Source: Robiginitalea myxolifaciens (GTDB lineage Bacteria; Bacteroidota; Bacteroidia; Flavobacteriales; Flavobacteriaceae). From it: 64,000 nt of DNA. The notes under the pieces were generated by a model. The model worked only from the letters and a program-made list of their open reading frames with translations. It was not told the DNA's origin and searched no databases. Made by a program: the position numbers and the translations under genes. The stretch is from NCBI RefSeq assembly GCF_900115205.1, contig NZ_FOYQ01000002.1, forward strand, positions 992,001 to 1,056,000. Reading direction: 5' to 3'. Positions 42,810 through 52,315 of this stretch are shown here, piece by piece (position 1 is the stretch's first letter; each line of letters begins with the position of its first letter).

Positions 42810-45290
42810 ATGCCCTCCATTAAGAATAGAATAGTATCGCTTTATCAGCGCATTTATCGCTGGCTTCAAAAACAAATAACACGGATTACCCCCGGCAGTA
42901 ATGCCCTCAAAGGAGCAGCAATCGGCGGCCTGGTCCTTGGCGGCCTGTTTTGGTTATTATTCTACTTCCTCTTATTCCTCAATGTGGGGGATCCCTGGCT
43001 CGTTGCTTTTTTCGTCGGATTTTTACTGGCAGCCCTCCTGGCATTTTGGGCAGGACACTGGCTATTGGTTCGTATCGCCAAACTCCCTCGCTTTTTCTTG
43101 GTTGGGATAAGTCTTGCCGGTTTTATGTTTTCCCTGGCTGCCATAAGCAGGCCCATCGGTCTGGTGTTGTTAGGATTAAGCGCCCTTCTGGGAGCAGCAT
43201 TCTGGGTTTTGCGCAAAACGGGATTCCGCAACCTTTCGATACCCAAAAAAATCATCACCTTATTGGGTCTTGTCATTGGACTGGGAGGATTTATAACCCT
43301 GGGGATTTTCTACAGTAAATCCGGATTTGATGTCAAACCCATAAGCGCTATAGAAGAGCCAGCGGCAACAGACTTTTTTGACTTACCCACGGCCTCGCCC
43401 GCATTAAAAGGCCCCTACACAGTAAAGACCCTGACCTATGGTAGTGGAAAGGACCTGCGCCGTCCGGAATTCGGGGAAGCGGCCGACATCATCACCGATT
43501 CGGTCAATGGGCTGGCCTTTATTGATGATTGGAGTGGATTTACGGGTTGGTGGCGTACCAAATACTGGGGCTTCGATTCCCGGGCACTTCCCTTAAATGC
43601 ACGGGTCTGGTACCCGGAAGGCGATGGACCCTTCCCCCTGGCCCTCATTGTCCATGGGAACCACCATATGCAGGACTTTTCAGATCCCGGCTATGCGTAT
43701 CTGGGGGAGCTGCTTGCCTCAAGGGGAATTATTCTCGCCTCGGTAGATGAAAATTTTATTAATTCCACCCTACTGGACATTTTTGGCGGGCTGGAGGAAG
43801 AAAATGATGCCCGGGCCTGGTTACTTCTGGAACATCTCAAGCAATGGCACACCTGGAATCAGACCGATGGCCATATTTTCCAGGGGAAAATTGATACGGA
43901 TAAACTGGCGCTCATTGGGCATTCCAGAGGTGGCGAAGCTGTGGCTATTGCTGCCATGTTCAATGCCCTGCCCTATTACCCGGACGATGCGGCTCAGCGC
44001 TTTGATTACAATTTTAACCTCAAAGGGGTTGTAGCCATAGCACCCGTAGACGGACAGTACGAACCTGGTAAAGCGGGTACAGCCTTTGAAAATGTCGATT
44101 ATTTGGTAATGCATGGTGCCCAGGATGCCGATGTAAGCTCCTTTGCCGGATCTCAGCAATACGAGCGAATAAAATTCACAGATAGCAGTTACCATTTCAA
44201 ATCCGGGCTATATGTTGTAGGGGCGAATCACGGACAGTTCAATACCAGCTGGGGGAAGAACGACCTGGTCGGCCCCTTTGAAGGACTATTGAATTTTAAA
44301 CAGCTCCTGCCGGCAGAAGAACAACGCCAAATTGCAGAAGTGTACATCAGTGGGTTCCTCGAAGCTTCCCTGAATGCAAAAAAGGAGTACCTGCCCCTCT
44401 TTATGGATGCGCGACTACTGGCGGATTGGCTTCCCGATACCCACTATTTCAATCAATTCGAAGATTCGGAAACCCGGCTGGTAAGCTCGTTTGATGAGGA
44501 TTTTGACTTGAGTTCCACCTCCATTCCTTCGGGCAGCATAAGCTCGGAGAACCTGACGGTATGGCGGGAGGAAGAAATACGCCTGAAATGGAACAAAAAA
44601 GGGAGTCGTGCGGCCTTTGTGGGATGGCATTATGACCTTGAGGAAGCCGAACAGGATTCCACAGCCGAGACCCTCAGTGGCATTGTTGCGGATAGTGCTA
44701 TTGCCCGGTATACCCTGGATTTACCCCTTCAGCAACTCGATTCTACAGCTGCCTTGGTGTTCTCCCTGGCAGAATCCAAGGAATCCTCCAATCCCAAATC
44801 CCAGGGGAAATGGGTGGCGAATCAAGAAAATGAAAGCGAAGACACAGACGCGGAGGAAGCCAACAATGAGAATTCAGAATCGGGTAATGCCAATGTGAGT
44901 GAAGAGGAAGCCGCTGAGGAAGAAGAAGGAGAAGATGATGCAGAAGAGAAAGACGCAGGCGACAAAACCGAGAAAGCAGCGCCTCCGCTAGACCTGACAA
45001 TACAATTAACGGACAGCACCGGACAACGCCTTTCCTTCCCCTTAAGTCGGTTTACGCCCCTGAAACGGCAGGTAGAGGTAGTAATTGCTAAGGTTGATTT
45101 TGCTTTTAAGCGGAAACAGTCTGAGAAGGTATTTCAGAGCTATTATTTCCCGTTGGCGATCCTCTCGGCCTCCAACCCGGATTTTGATCCCACTGCTATC
45201 CGCCGAATAGAGTTCGTTTTTGATCGAAGTCCTAAAGGGGTAATAATCATTGATCACGTCGGGTTTACCAAAGCCTTATCGACCGAATAG
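42810..45290 (+). CDS. Multi-pass membrane alpha/beta hydrolase with acidic insert
   Basis: 826 residues. Residues about 30-180 hold five hydrophobic helices, so the protein is an integral membrane enzyme. The hydrolase domain (about 225-530) has ALIVHGNHHM, the nucleophile in LIGHSRGGEAV, and VVGANHGQFN with a late His; the layout resembles chlorophyllase/PAF-acetylhydrolase or dienelactone-hydrolase-like enzymes. A beta-rich C-terminal region is interrupted at about residues 670-726 by a low-complexity acidic tract (Glu/Asp/Asn/Ala-rich). The substrate is unknown; an ester is likely. Confidence 0.75.
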   Translation: MPSIKNRIVSLYQRIYRWLQKQITRITPGSNALKGAAIGGLVLGGLFWLLFYFLLFLNVGDPWLVAFFVGFLLAALLAFWAGHWLLVRIAKLPRFFLVGISLAGFMFSLAAISRPIGLVLLGLSALLGAAFWVLRKTGFRNLSIPKKIITLLGLVIGLGGFITLGIFYSKSGFDVKPISAIEEPAATDFFDLPTASPALKGPYTVKTLTYGSGKDLRRPEFGEAADIITDSVNGLAFIDDWSGFTGWWRTKYWGFDSRALPLNARVWYPEGDGPFPLALIVHGNHHMQDFSDPGYAYLGELLASRGIILASVDENFINSTLLDIFGGLEEENDARAWLLLEHLKQWHTWNQTDGHIFQGKIDTDKLALIGHSRGGEAVAIAAMFNALPYYPDDAAQRFDYNFNLKGVVAIAPVDGQYEPGKAGTAFENVDYLVMHGAQDADVSSFAGSQQYERIKFTDSSYHFKSGLYVVGANHGQFNTSWGKNDLVGPFEGLLNFKQLLPAEEQRQIAEVYISGFLEASLNAKKEYLPLFMDARLLADWLPDTHYFNQFEDSETRLVSSFDEDFDLSSTSIPSGSISSENLTVWREEEIRLKWNKKGSRAAFVGWHYDLEEAEQDSTAETLSGIVADSAIARYTLDLPLQQLDSTAALVFSLAESKESSNPKSQGKWVANQENESEDTDAEEANNENSESGNANVSEEEAAEEEEGEDDAEEKDAGDKTEKAAPPLDLTIQLTDSTGQRLSFPLSRFTPLKRQVEVVIAKVDFAFKRKQSEKVFQSYYFPLAILSASNPDFDPTAIRRIEFVFDRSPKGVIIIDHVGFTKALSTE

Positions 45291-45298
45291 TTGCGAGA

Positions 45299-46447
45299 CT
45301 ACAGCAAGTTGAACAGGTAAATGGTAAGCATGCCCCAGCTGGTTCCGGTTACCATGCTTAGAATAGCCAATACTATGGCATGTGGCATAAGCTCTTGCTT
45401 ATAGGCCGAAGTTACGGCCGGAGCTGTGGAAATTCCCCCAAGGTTGGCCATACTCCCAATAGCGACCCAGGCTATATTCGTCCGCAGCAGCCAGGCGGTC
45501 CCCAACATGAATAAGAAATGCAGGATTAGCCAGATAATCACCAAAACCACTAAACTTCCGGGTAGGGACAAGTTGGAAAAGTTGAGTTTCAGCCCCAGGA
45601 TTGCCATGATCAAAACGATGGTTATACCAGCAATACGCAGGACGAGCTTGTGATTCCAATCGGGGATCAGGTTCCCCAGCAATAAACCAAGGATTGAGAG
45701 CACCACCACGCTCATCAGGAAGGACATTGGGATAAAATAACACCCTACCATTACCGCTACGATTACCCCAAGGGTAATGGTATTGGTTTTCCTGAGGCTG
45801 GCTTCTGATTTTGGCGGAGGCTCAACAGTTGGTATTTCCGAATCGATACCCCAGGCCCTGTTCAAAGCCTCTGATCGCTTGATAAACTGAAACATCAGGA
45901 TGGTCCAGATGTTTACCAGGATATTATCCAGAACAAGGATCGACAGGAACAGCGATTCCGGGGTTTCCGCCAGCTCTTTCAGCACTAGCTGACTGGTACT
46001 TCCTCCAATCCAACCCCCTACAATCGGGACCAATCCTTTCCAATAGGCATCGGTTAAAAACAACTCTTTCTGCGCTCCATCCATCCACCCAAAAAGCAGC
46101 ACAAGGAGTACCGGCAGGGTGGCAATCACCAGGGAACCAACTCCAAATACAATAATGGGTTTCATCCCCACGATTCGAAGCTGGCGTAGCGAAAGCGCGC
46201 TCATCACGGTGAGAATGGTAAGTGGAATAATCCAGTTGCGACTGAAATCGTGCAGGGCTACCTGGCTCAAATCGATTTGAAAAAGATGGGTAAATCCGGC
46301 GGGGATAACATAGGCAAAAAGGATAGCCGGGAACCAATCCAGAACTACTTTCACCCAGCGTCGGTTTACCTTGCCGATCCAGAGAACAAAAGCCAGGGTA
46401 GTTATTGTCACCCCGCATGCCACCAAAAGCAAACCTTGGTCACCCAT
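45299..46447 (-). CDS. DUF819 family membrane protein
   Basis: 382 residues with about ten to eleven hydrophobic helices. Motifs GGWIGGSTSQLVLKE and GSMANLGGISTAPAVTSAYKQELMPHAIVLAILSMVTGTSWG match the DUF819 (YjcL-like) family. These resemble sodium-coupled transporters but no substrate has been established. It is convergent with the alpha/beta hydrolase gene, with 8 bases between the stops, and divergent from the DinB gene 64 bases away. Confidence 0.87.
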   Translation of the reverse strand: MGDQGLLLVACGVTITTLAFVLWIGKVNRRWVKVVLDWFPAILFAYVIPAGFTHLFQIDLSQVALHDFSRNWIIPLTILTVMSALSLRQLRIVGMKPIIVFGVGSLVIATLPVLLVLLFGWMDGAQKELFLTDAYWKGLVPIVGGWIGGSTSQLVLKELAETPESLFLSILVLDNILVNIWTILMFQFIKRSEALNRAWGIDSEIPTVEPPPKSEASLRKTNTITLGVIVAVMVGCYFIPMSFLMSVVVLSILGLLLGNLIPDWNHKLVLRIAGITIVLIMAILGLKLNFSNLSLPGSLVVLVIIWLILHFLFMLGTAWLLRTNIAWVAIGSMANLGGISTAPAVTSAYKQELMPHAIVLAILSMVTGTSWGMLTIYLFNLL

Positions 46448-46511
46448 GGGGACAAGGTAGTTAAAGGATTTTGTAAATTGTTAAGTGTAGCTCCAAAATC
46501 AAAAAAATCAT

Positions 46512-46955
46512 ATGGTCACCCACGCCTTAGAAAAAATCTTCACCCGGGATCTACTCCGTTTAAAGACCGAAATTGAAAGCTACAAGGAGGAAGAAAACCT
46601 ATGGATCGTAGAACAATCCATTTCCAATTCCGCCGGTAACCTATGCTTGCATTTGGTGGGAAACCTCAACGCGTATATCGGTGAAGGCCTGGCCAGGTCG
46701 GGATACGTTCGTCAAAGAGATCGGGAATTCGCCGATAAGCACGTCCCGCGTGAGACACTTCTCAGGCAGATCGACGATACCATTCCTGTAGTTCAGGCCG
46801 GGCTGCGCGCAGTGACCGAGGAGCAGATGAAAGGTGATTTCCCTATTCAGATTTGGAAAGAACCTACCCCAATGGAATTTACGCTGATTCATTTGGCGAC
46901 TCATCTCAATTATCATTTGGGTCAGATCAATTACCACAGGAGATTGTTGGACTGA
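46512..46955 (+). CDS. DinB/DUF1572 family protein
   Basis: 147 residues, cytoplasmic (no signal peptide). A four-helix-bundle pattern with NLCLHLVGNLNAYIGEGL and FTLIHLATHLNYHLGQINYHRRLL, which carries the His ligands, fits DinB/DUF1572. Compare the exported DinB protein at 22,234; the two are of the same fold but not close. Function unknown, possibly thiol-dependent transferase. Confidence 0.85.
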   Translation: MVTHALEKIFTRDLLRLKTEIESYKEEENLWIVEQSISNSAGNLCLHLVGNLNAYIGEGLARSGYVRQRDREFADKHVPRETLLRQIDDTIPVVQAGLRAVTEEQMKGDFPIQIWKEPTPMEFTLIHLATHLNYHLGQINYHRRLLD

Positions 46956-47018
46956 TTCCCCTGCCGCCAAATTTGCGTATCTTATCTCCGTTGCTACCCC
47001 ACTTACAATTACAATCCA

Positions 47019-47459
47019 ATGAAAACTAACATTTTAGTACTATTCGCGATTTGCCTGCTGGCATCTTGCGGGGAAAGTAATACCAACGTCAAAGAATCGG
47101 AAGACCCCATATCGGCTGATTCAGATATGACGCAAACAGAAACCAAAGCCCCTGAAAAAATGCTCCGCCATGTTGTCCTTTTTAAGTTTAAAGACTCCAG
47201 CACCCCTGAGGATATCCAAGCCGTGGAGGCTGCCTTCGCTGACCTACCCAACAAAATCCCTGAAATCGTAGGTTTTGAATGGGGAACCAACAATAGTCCG
47301 GAAGGTTTGGATAAAGGTTTTACGCACTGCTTCTTCCTCACTTTTGAAAGTGAAGCGGCCAGGGATACCTACCTCCCCCACCCTGATCACAAGGCCTTCG
47401 GCGACATAGCCGGTCCGCATATCGAAGATGTTCTTGTGGTGGATTACTGGAATAATTAA
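47019..47459 (+). CDS. Dabb (stress-responsive A/B barrel) lipoprotein
   Basis: 146 residues. Lipobox LLASC places the lipidated cysteine at residue 16, then a charged linker leads to a dimeric alpha/beta barrel domain: LRHVVLFKFKDSSTPEDIQAVEAAFADLPNKIPEIVGFEWGTNNSPEG and the C-terminal HPDHKAFGDIAGPHIEDVLVVDYW, which is the Dabb signature. Such domains occur in stress proteins and polyketide-type cyclases. A lipid-anchored version is unusual but the lipobox is clear. Confidence 0.85.
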   Translation: MKTNILVLFAICLLASCGESNTNVKESEDPISADSDMTQTETKAPEKMLRHVVLFKFKDSSTPEDIQAVEAAFADLPNKIPEIVGFEWGTNNSPEGLDKGFTHCFFLTFESEAARDTYLPHPDHKAFGDIAGPHIEDVLVVDYWNN

Positions 47460-47519
47460 ATACGATGTAACAATCAGGGCGATTCTTTGACAGATAGGAA
47501 TCATCAATCAAACCTTCCC

Positions 47520-48080
47520 ATGCTTAACCGAATCCTTTTTTTACTCGGCATCTTATTTTTCCTTATTGGACAAACCCTTCTGGCCAAAGGCCAGGCCTAC
47601 GTCAATGCTCAGGAACCTATTGACTTTGCACATTGGTTTCTCCTGGTCGGGGCCGTCCTACTGATTCCGCAGGTCATTACGCATACCAAGAAAAATTTTG
47701 GGTATGTGGGTGTTCCGCTAACTATTGTAGGAATTGTCGGAATTATCGGAATGTGCGTACTCGATTTTATTTTCTGGAGCTATCCGGATCAGGAAGGTCG
47801 CAACGCATTTTATGAACATATATCCAAGGCCCCGTCGATTTGGGATACCTTCATGATCTACGGGTCAAGTTCCAAGGTTTTCAATGTAGGGCTGTTGTTG
47901 ATTGCACTGGATTACATTAAAACACGTAAAGTGGGCATTGCCGTACTGGTATTTGCCAGCCTAATTTTATGGAACCTCATCCCGGTACCAAACCGACTGG
48001 TTTCCGGATATGGGTTAACTTTGGTGGCCTTTGCCCTGATCTATTTCGGTAAAGGAAGGTTATCGGGAAGTGAGGAATAG
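47520..48080 (+). CDS. Hypothetical membrane protein
   Basis: 186 residues from the ATG at 47,520 (a TTG at 47,487 is rejected because the hydrophobic start lies at MLNRILFLLG). Six hydrophobic helices are visible, with polar residues at the second loop (HTKKNFGYVG). The family is not recognised; the plan resembles small flavobacterial membrane proteins of unknown role. It has no clear catalytic motif. Confidence 0.5.
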   Translation: MLNRILFLLGILFFLIGQTLLAKGQAYVNAQEPIDFAHWFLLVGAVLLIPQVITHTKKNFGYVGVPLTIVGIVGIIGMCVLDFIFWSYPDQEGRNAFYEHISKAPSIWDTFMIYGSSSKVFNVGLLLIALDYIKTRKVGIAVLVFASLILWNLIPVPNRLVSGYGLTLVAFALIYFGKGRLSGSEE

Positions 48081-48118
48081 CAGGAAATAGCATAAATCGA
48101 TCAAAACCAACGCTGAAT

Positions 48119-48571
48119 ATGGGATATAAAAAAACGCAGATAGGCACCTTATTTATAGTATTCATGTGTGTTTTTGTCGCGCTAATCAGTATACCGGCAT
48201 TTTTGGGTAAAGGAGTACAAGTACTTACTTCCACCCCCTTTCTAGTTTCCTATGGTCTGATCTTCATTATCCTGTTGCTATTCTTTCGCATGCAGTTGGA
48301 ACTTACACCCGAAGGCGTGCGCATTACCTACGGTATCGGAATAATCCGAATTTTTCTTCCGATTGATAAGGTGCATCGAACAGAATCCATCAGTACCAAA
48401 TGGTACTGGGGCTTAGGGATACGCTATACTCCTGAGGGTGTTTTGTACAATATTCAGGGACTACAAGCGGTCCGGGTGTATTATGAAGTTGGTGGACAAA
48501 AAAAATCGGTAATGCTCGGTACTGCCGCCCCGGAGGATTTGGCCCATGCACTGGAGAAGGCTTTTCCATAA
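48119..48571 (+). CDS. Membrane protein with PH-like domain
   Basis: 150 residues. Two hydrophobic helices at the start (about residues 9-55) are followed by a beta-rich region: LELTPEGVRITYGIGIIRIFLPIDKVHRTESISTKWYWGLGIRYTPEGVLYN and VRVYYEVGGQKKSVMLGTAAPEDLAHALEKAF. This resembles a bacterial PH-like domain, as in the gene at 33,246. Function unknown. Confidence 0.55.
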   Translation: MGYKKTQIGTLFIVFMCVFVALISIPAFLGKGVQVLTSTPFLVSYGLIFIILLLFFRMQLELTPEGVRITYGIGIIRIFLPIDKVHRTESISTKWYWGLGIRYTPEGVLYNIQGLQAVRVYYEVGGQKKSVMLGTAAPEDLAHALEKAFP

Positions 48572-48616
48572 GGCCGATTTACCACCTTAAGCAGGATAAT
48601 TACTAGCTTAGATGCG

Positions 48617-49807
48617 GTGAAGCCCGCAAAACATATCCTGCCTGTAATTGTAGTTTCACAATTTCTGTGTACCTCCCTATGGTTCGCTGGAAATGGGGTA
48701 ATCGGCGATCTGATTAATCAATTTGGACTTGCTCCCAATGCTTTGGGGCATCTTACCTCAGCCGTACAGTTTGGATTTATAGCCGGTACCCTGGTAACGG
48801 CGATCCTTACCCTGGCCGATCGCTTTTCTCCTTCGCGATTGTTTATCTTAAGCGCCTTGCTGGGAGCGGGCGCCAACCTTGGGGTACTGTGGGATGGAAA
48901 CACATTGGGGTCTTTATTAGTATTTCGCTTTTTAACGGGCTTCTTTCTCGCGGGCATCTATCCCGTAGGAATGAAAATCGCCGCGGATTACTTTGATAAA
49001 GGCCTGGGAAAATCCCTGGGTTACCTGGTGGGAGCCCTTGTCCTGGGGACGGCCCTGCCCCATTTACTCAAAGACCTGACCACTGCGATCGGCTGGCAAA
49101 CAGTGATTTTCACGATCTCTGGGCTAGCGGTACTCGGTGGCACCTTAATTTTAACACTCATTCCGGACGGACCCTTTCGAAAGGCCAGCCAGGGCTTGCA
49201 ACTCAATACGATTTCCAGGGTGTTCAAAAAACCTGAATTTCGCAAGGCAGCTTTTGGATATTTCGGTCACATGTGGGAACTCTATGCCTTCTGGACATTT
49301 GTCCCGGTGATCCTGACCGACTTTAGCGCAGGCCGGGATTTGGGCTGGCCCGGGGGGCAGCAACCTTCGCTTACTATCCCCGTACTTGCGTACATTATTA
49401 TCGGAATCGGGGGAATTGCCTGTGTATTGGGCGGCTACTTATCACTGAAATTCGGTCCACGGCGCATTGCCTTCCTGGCGCTCTTATCCTCTGGGATTTG
49501 CTGTTTGCTTTCCCCTTGGATACTATCACAATCCTCTTATTTGCTCTTACTGCTTTTCTTACTTATTTGGGGCATGGTAGTCATTGCAGATTCTCCGTTG
49601 TTTTCCACCCTGGTCGCAGGTAATGCAGCGGCCGCCAATAGGGGAACCGCCTTGACGATTGTAAATTGTATTGGGTTTGCCATCACCATAGTCAGTATAC
49701 AACTCCTGACGGCATTACATACCCGATCGGATTCAACGGCCATTTATCTTATCTTAGGGTTGGGTCCCCTCTTTGGCTTACTCGCCATGAAAACTTCAAA
49801 AAAATAG
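48617..49807 (+). CDS. MFS transporter
   Basis: 396 residues from a GTG start. Twelve membrane helices are visible; the loop after helix 2 reads ADRFSPSRLFILSALLG, a divergent version of the MFS motif A (GxLaDrxGrrxxl), and helix 4 contains FRFLTGFFLAGIYPVGMKIAADYF. The repeat arises again in the second half (LSLKFGPRRIAFLALLSSG). Substrate unknown; nitrate-type or sugar-type MFS are possible but no specific motif was found. Confidence 0.85.
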   Translation: MKPAKHILPVIVVSQFLCTSLWFAGNGVIGDLINQFGLAPNALGHLTSAVQFGFIAGTLVTAILTLADRFSPSRLFILSALLGAGANLGVLWDGNTLGSLLVFRFLTGFFLAGIYPVGMKIAADYFDKGLGKSLGYLVGALVLGTALPHLLKDLTTAIGWQTVIFTISGLAVLGGTLILTLIPDGPFRKASQGLQLNTISRVFKKPEFRKAAFGYFGHMWELYAFWTFVPVILTDFSAGRDLGWPGGQQPSLTIPVLAYIIIGIGGIACVLGGYLSLKFGPRRIAFLALLSSGICCLLSPWILSQSSYLLLLLFLLIWGMVVIADSPLFSTLVAGNAAAANRGTALTIVNCIGFAITIVSIQLLTALHTRSDSTAIYLILGLGPLFGLLAMKTSKK

Positions 49808-49826
49808 TAGCATTAAAAACTCACAG

Positions 49827-50678
49827 ATGAAAGTATTCTTCGGTTTCACCTTTATGATTTTACTGGGTACAGTATCCCTTAAAGCCCAACATAAATTTCC
49901 TTCCCTAAGCCCTCTCGGTACCGTGACCCAGCAGGTGGGAAACACGAAATTTTCCATTTCTTACGAAAGGCCAGCCGTTCGGGGGAGGAAAATATTCGGT
50001 GGACTGGTCCCCTGGGATGAAGTTTGGCGTACCGGAGCCGGCGAAAACACCACCATTGCTTTTGATAGAGATGTCCGGATCAATGGCTCCCAAGTACCTG
50101 CGGGTAAATACTCCCTGTTTACCATCCCAAATCCAGATCGGTGGACCGTAATCCTGAACCGCGACACCACTTTGTACGGCGCGTACGATTATGATTCCCA
50201 GAAGGATATGATTCGATTTGAGGTAGTTCCGCAAACCACCCAACGCTATTACGAATCCATGTCTTTGGACGTTGATGTGACTTCCAATAATGGGATAGTG
50301 GCTATTTCCTGGGAAAATACATTGGTGGCTTTCCCTGTAGAAACCAGCACCAATCCGGAAATGATGGCCTATATCGACACCCAGCTACTTACCGGCATAG
50401 AGACAATTCCCGATCAGTATAATGATGCGGCCGATCATTTGCGAATGATGGATTTGCGGTGGGACGATGCCTATACACTGACAACCATGGCGCTGGAACG
50501 CAATGGTAATCGCGGCTATTCACGGAGTATTCAAATAGGCCTTTATGAAGACAAGGGGATGCTGGATAAGGCCCTTGAAATCGCCAAAATAGCCTTGGAA
50601 GAGGAGGAGAGGCAAGAAGAAAAACAATACTGGAGAAACGACATAGCCCGCTTGGAGCAGCTTATTTCACAACAATAG
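49827..50678 (+). CDS. Secreted DUF2911 protein
   Basis: 283 residues with a signal peptide ending near residue 20 (VSLKAQ). The DUF2911 signature is clear: KFPSLSPLGTVTQQVGNTKFSISYERPAVRGRKIFGGLVPWDEVWRTGAGENTTIAF and the following VNGSQVPAGKYSLFTIPNPDRWTVILNRD. A C-terminal helical part (about 190-283) has TPR-like character. DUF2911 proteins are common exported proteins of Bacteroidota with unknown role. Confidence 0.9.
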   Translation: MKVFFGFTFMILLGTVSLKAQHKFPSLSPLGTVTQQVGNTKFSISYERPAVRGRKIFGGLVPWDEVWRTGAGENTTIAFDRDVRINGSQVPAGKYSLFTIPNPDRWTVILNRDTTLYGAYDYDSQKDMIRFEVVPQTTQRYYESMSLDVDVTSNNGIVAISWENTLVAFPVETSTNPEMMAYIDTQLLTGIETIPDQYNDAADHLRMMDLRWDDAYTLTTMALERNGNRGYSRSIQIGLYEDKGMLDKALEIAKIALEEEERQEEKQYWRNDIARLEQLISQQ

Positions 50679-50685
50679 TTTTACT

Positions 50686-51321
50686 ATGAAAATGAATACT
50701 CGAAAATTACTCGCGCTATGCTGCCTGGCCTCACTTCTTTTAGCTGCCTTTTGCGACCCCATAGATGAGCCCACGGACATTGACCTGGCGCCCAAAAACT
50801 TCCGAATAAGTCTTACCGAAGGTCCTCAGATTGGTTTGACAGATACCCTTTGGATCAGTGCGCGGGCCAGTACCAACTATTTTGATCGAATTAGCGGGGA
50901 CTCCATAGAATTCCTTGAAAATCCACCCGCCGATGTTATCACTATTATGAGATTGCAGGAAGCTATAGGTCAAAGCAACACCATTCAAGCCGTAGAGGAG
51001 TTCGTGATAGTCCCCGAAACCGGAAGCATCGATTTTCTGGGCGCTTGCCCTGAAGCCAGTGTGATCTTCGGCGGGGATTTAAACCAGGGGGAATCCGCAT
51101 TTCGCTATCGGATAGGATTGGTGCCCTCTCGCACGGGTGATTATATGATCAGCTGGGATGACTTCATAGAATTCCGAAACAGTGATCTCAATTACCCGAT
51201 CCTTGCAAACTATCCCATTGAGAATAATCCCTTTCGAGTTGGCCTGGAATCATGTGGAATTATCGCTACCATTCCGAATGTGCGGCAACGGCAACGGGAA
51301 TTTTTCTTTTCGGTAAACTAA
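50686..51321 (+). CDS. Hypothetical lipoprotein
   Basis: 211 residues. The hydrophobic signal CCLASLLLAAFCDPIDEPTDID has a cysteine at the expected place, but the residue before it is Phe, so lipidation is possible rather than certain. The rest is a soluble beta-rich domain without recognised family. It starts 7 bases after the DUF2911 gene, probably in one transcript. Confidence 0.55.
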   Translation: MKMNTRKLLALCCLASLLLAAFCDPIDEPTDIDLAPKNFRISLTEGPQIGLTDTLWISARASTNYFDRISGDSIEFLENPPADVITIMRLQEAIGQSNTIQAVEEFVIVPETGSIDFLGACPEASVIFGGDLNQGESAFRYRIGLVPSRTGDYMISWDDFIEFRNSDLNYPILANYPIENNPFRVGLESCGIIATIPNVRQRQREFFFSVN

Positions 51322-51407
51322 CTTCAGCGAGGCATATTCGCTGAACTTGTAGTTCTTTCTATTTTGCTGGGATTATCTAAATTGGGGGCTAAACCAATCC
51401 TCCGTTA

Positions 51408-51842
51408 ATGGAAACCCAGCTCTACGAAAAGTTCAAACCGCTAAAAATAATTCATGGTGCCTTGGTGCTGGGGGTGTCCCTGGCATACTATTTCATGGGC
51501 AATGAACAATTCGCAAACCTCTTTGATTTTCCGGAGGTAGCATCCGAGTCATTGGTATTTATCCTTATTCCGCTATTTGCTTTTTTAGCCAGTCGCATGC
51601 TTTTTAAGCAAATTCTTCTCAAGGGAAATGAATTGGCCGATGTTAGGAAGCCGATCAAGTTGGAAAATCACTTTGCTGCCTACCAAACGGCCTGTTTGGT
51701 TCGCTGGGCTGTTCTGGAAGGCGCCGCATTTATCCTGCTCTTCCTGAAACCCGAATTCATCGTATTTGGAATATTGCTTATCCTCTATATGGCATTTCTG
51801 AGACCCTCAGCGGAAGAATTGAAACGGGAATTGGGTGCCTAA
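51408..51842 (+). CDS. Hypothetical membrane protein
   Basis: 144 residues with four hydrophobic helices, one near residue 10-28 (IHGALVLGVSLAYYFMG), then VFILIPLFAFLASRML, and two at the end. The family is not recognised. It is followed 23 bases later by another small membrane protein gene. Confidence 0.5.
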   Translation: METQLYEKFKPLKIIHGALVLGVSLAYYFMGNEQFANLFDFPEVASESLVFILIPLFAFLASRMLFKQILLKGNELADVRKPIKLENHFAAYQTACLVRWAVLEGAAFILLFLKPEFIVFGILLILYMAFLRPSAEELKRELGA

Positions 51843-51865
51843 TACCATCGAATAGTAACACAATA

Positions 51866-52309
51866 ATGACAATGAGAAAAATTTACCTCTTTACATGCCT
51901 CTTGATAATAGCCATAGTGCTTTTCTTCCTTATCACAGGTTCTTCTGTTTTGATGATCGCTTTAGATGAAGCGGGTAGTTTACCCCTGGGTACCTTGTTG
52001 ACATGGCTGGGGTTAATTGCTGTGCCACTGGCCATTTACTGGGGTAACCAATCGTTCCGCAAGCCGGAAAAACCAGCGGAAATATGGTTTTCCCGCCTGT
52101 TGAAATTCGCAATTGTACTCGCTATCCTTTGGGTTCCCCTTGCTTATTTGCTGGCTGGAAACCTCTCTTTCAGTTTCAGAGGTCAGGAGGAATTCCGAGG
52201 CAGTGATCGCGCCAGCATTTGGTTCTGGAGGTTGTCCTATACCACGGTTATCTTGCCCGTACTTATTTTGCTGAGCCACTGGATTTATACTATTTTCAGG
52301 AAAAAGTAA
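51866..52309 (+). CDS. Hypothetical membrane protein
   Basis: 147 residues. Four hydrophobic helices: near the start (LLIIAIVLFFLITGSS), LLTWLGLIAVPLAIYWG, LKFAIVLAILWVPLAYLLAG and a C-terminal helix. It lacks a recognised family and catalytic motifs. Neighbour of the DUF2200 gene, which starts 6 bases later. Confidence 0.5.
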   Translation: MTMRKIYLFTCLLIIAIVLFFLITGSSVLMIALDEAGSLPLGTLLTWLGLIAVPLAIYWGNQSFRKPEKPAEIWFSRLLKFAIVLAILWVPLAYLLAGNLSFSFRGQEEFRGSDRASIWFWRLSYTTVILPVLILLSHWIYTIFRKK

Positions 52310-52315
52310 AGCGTC

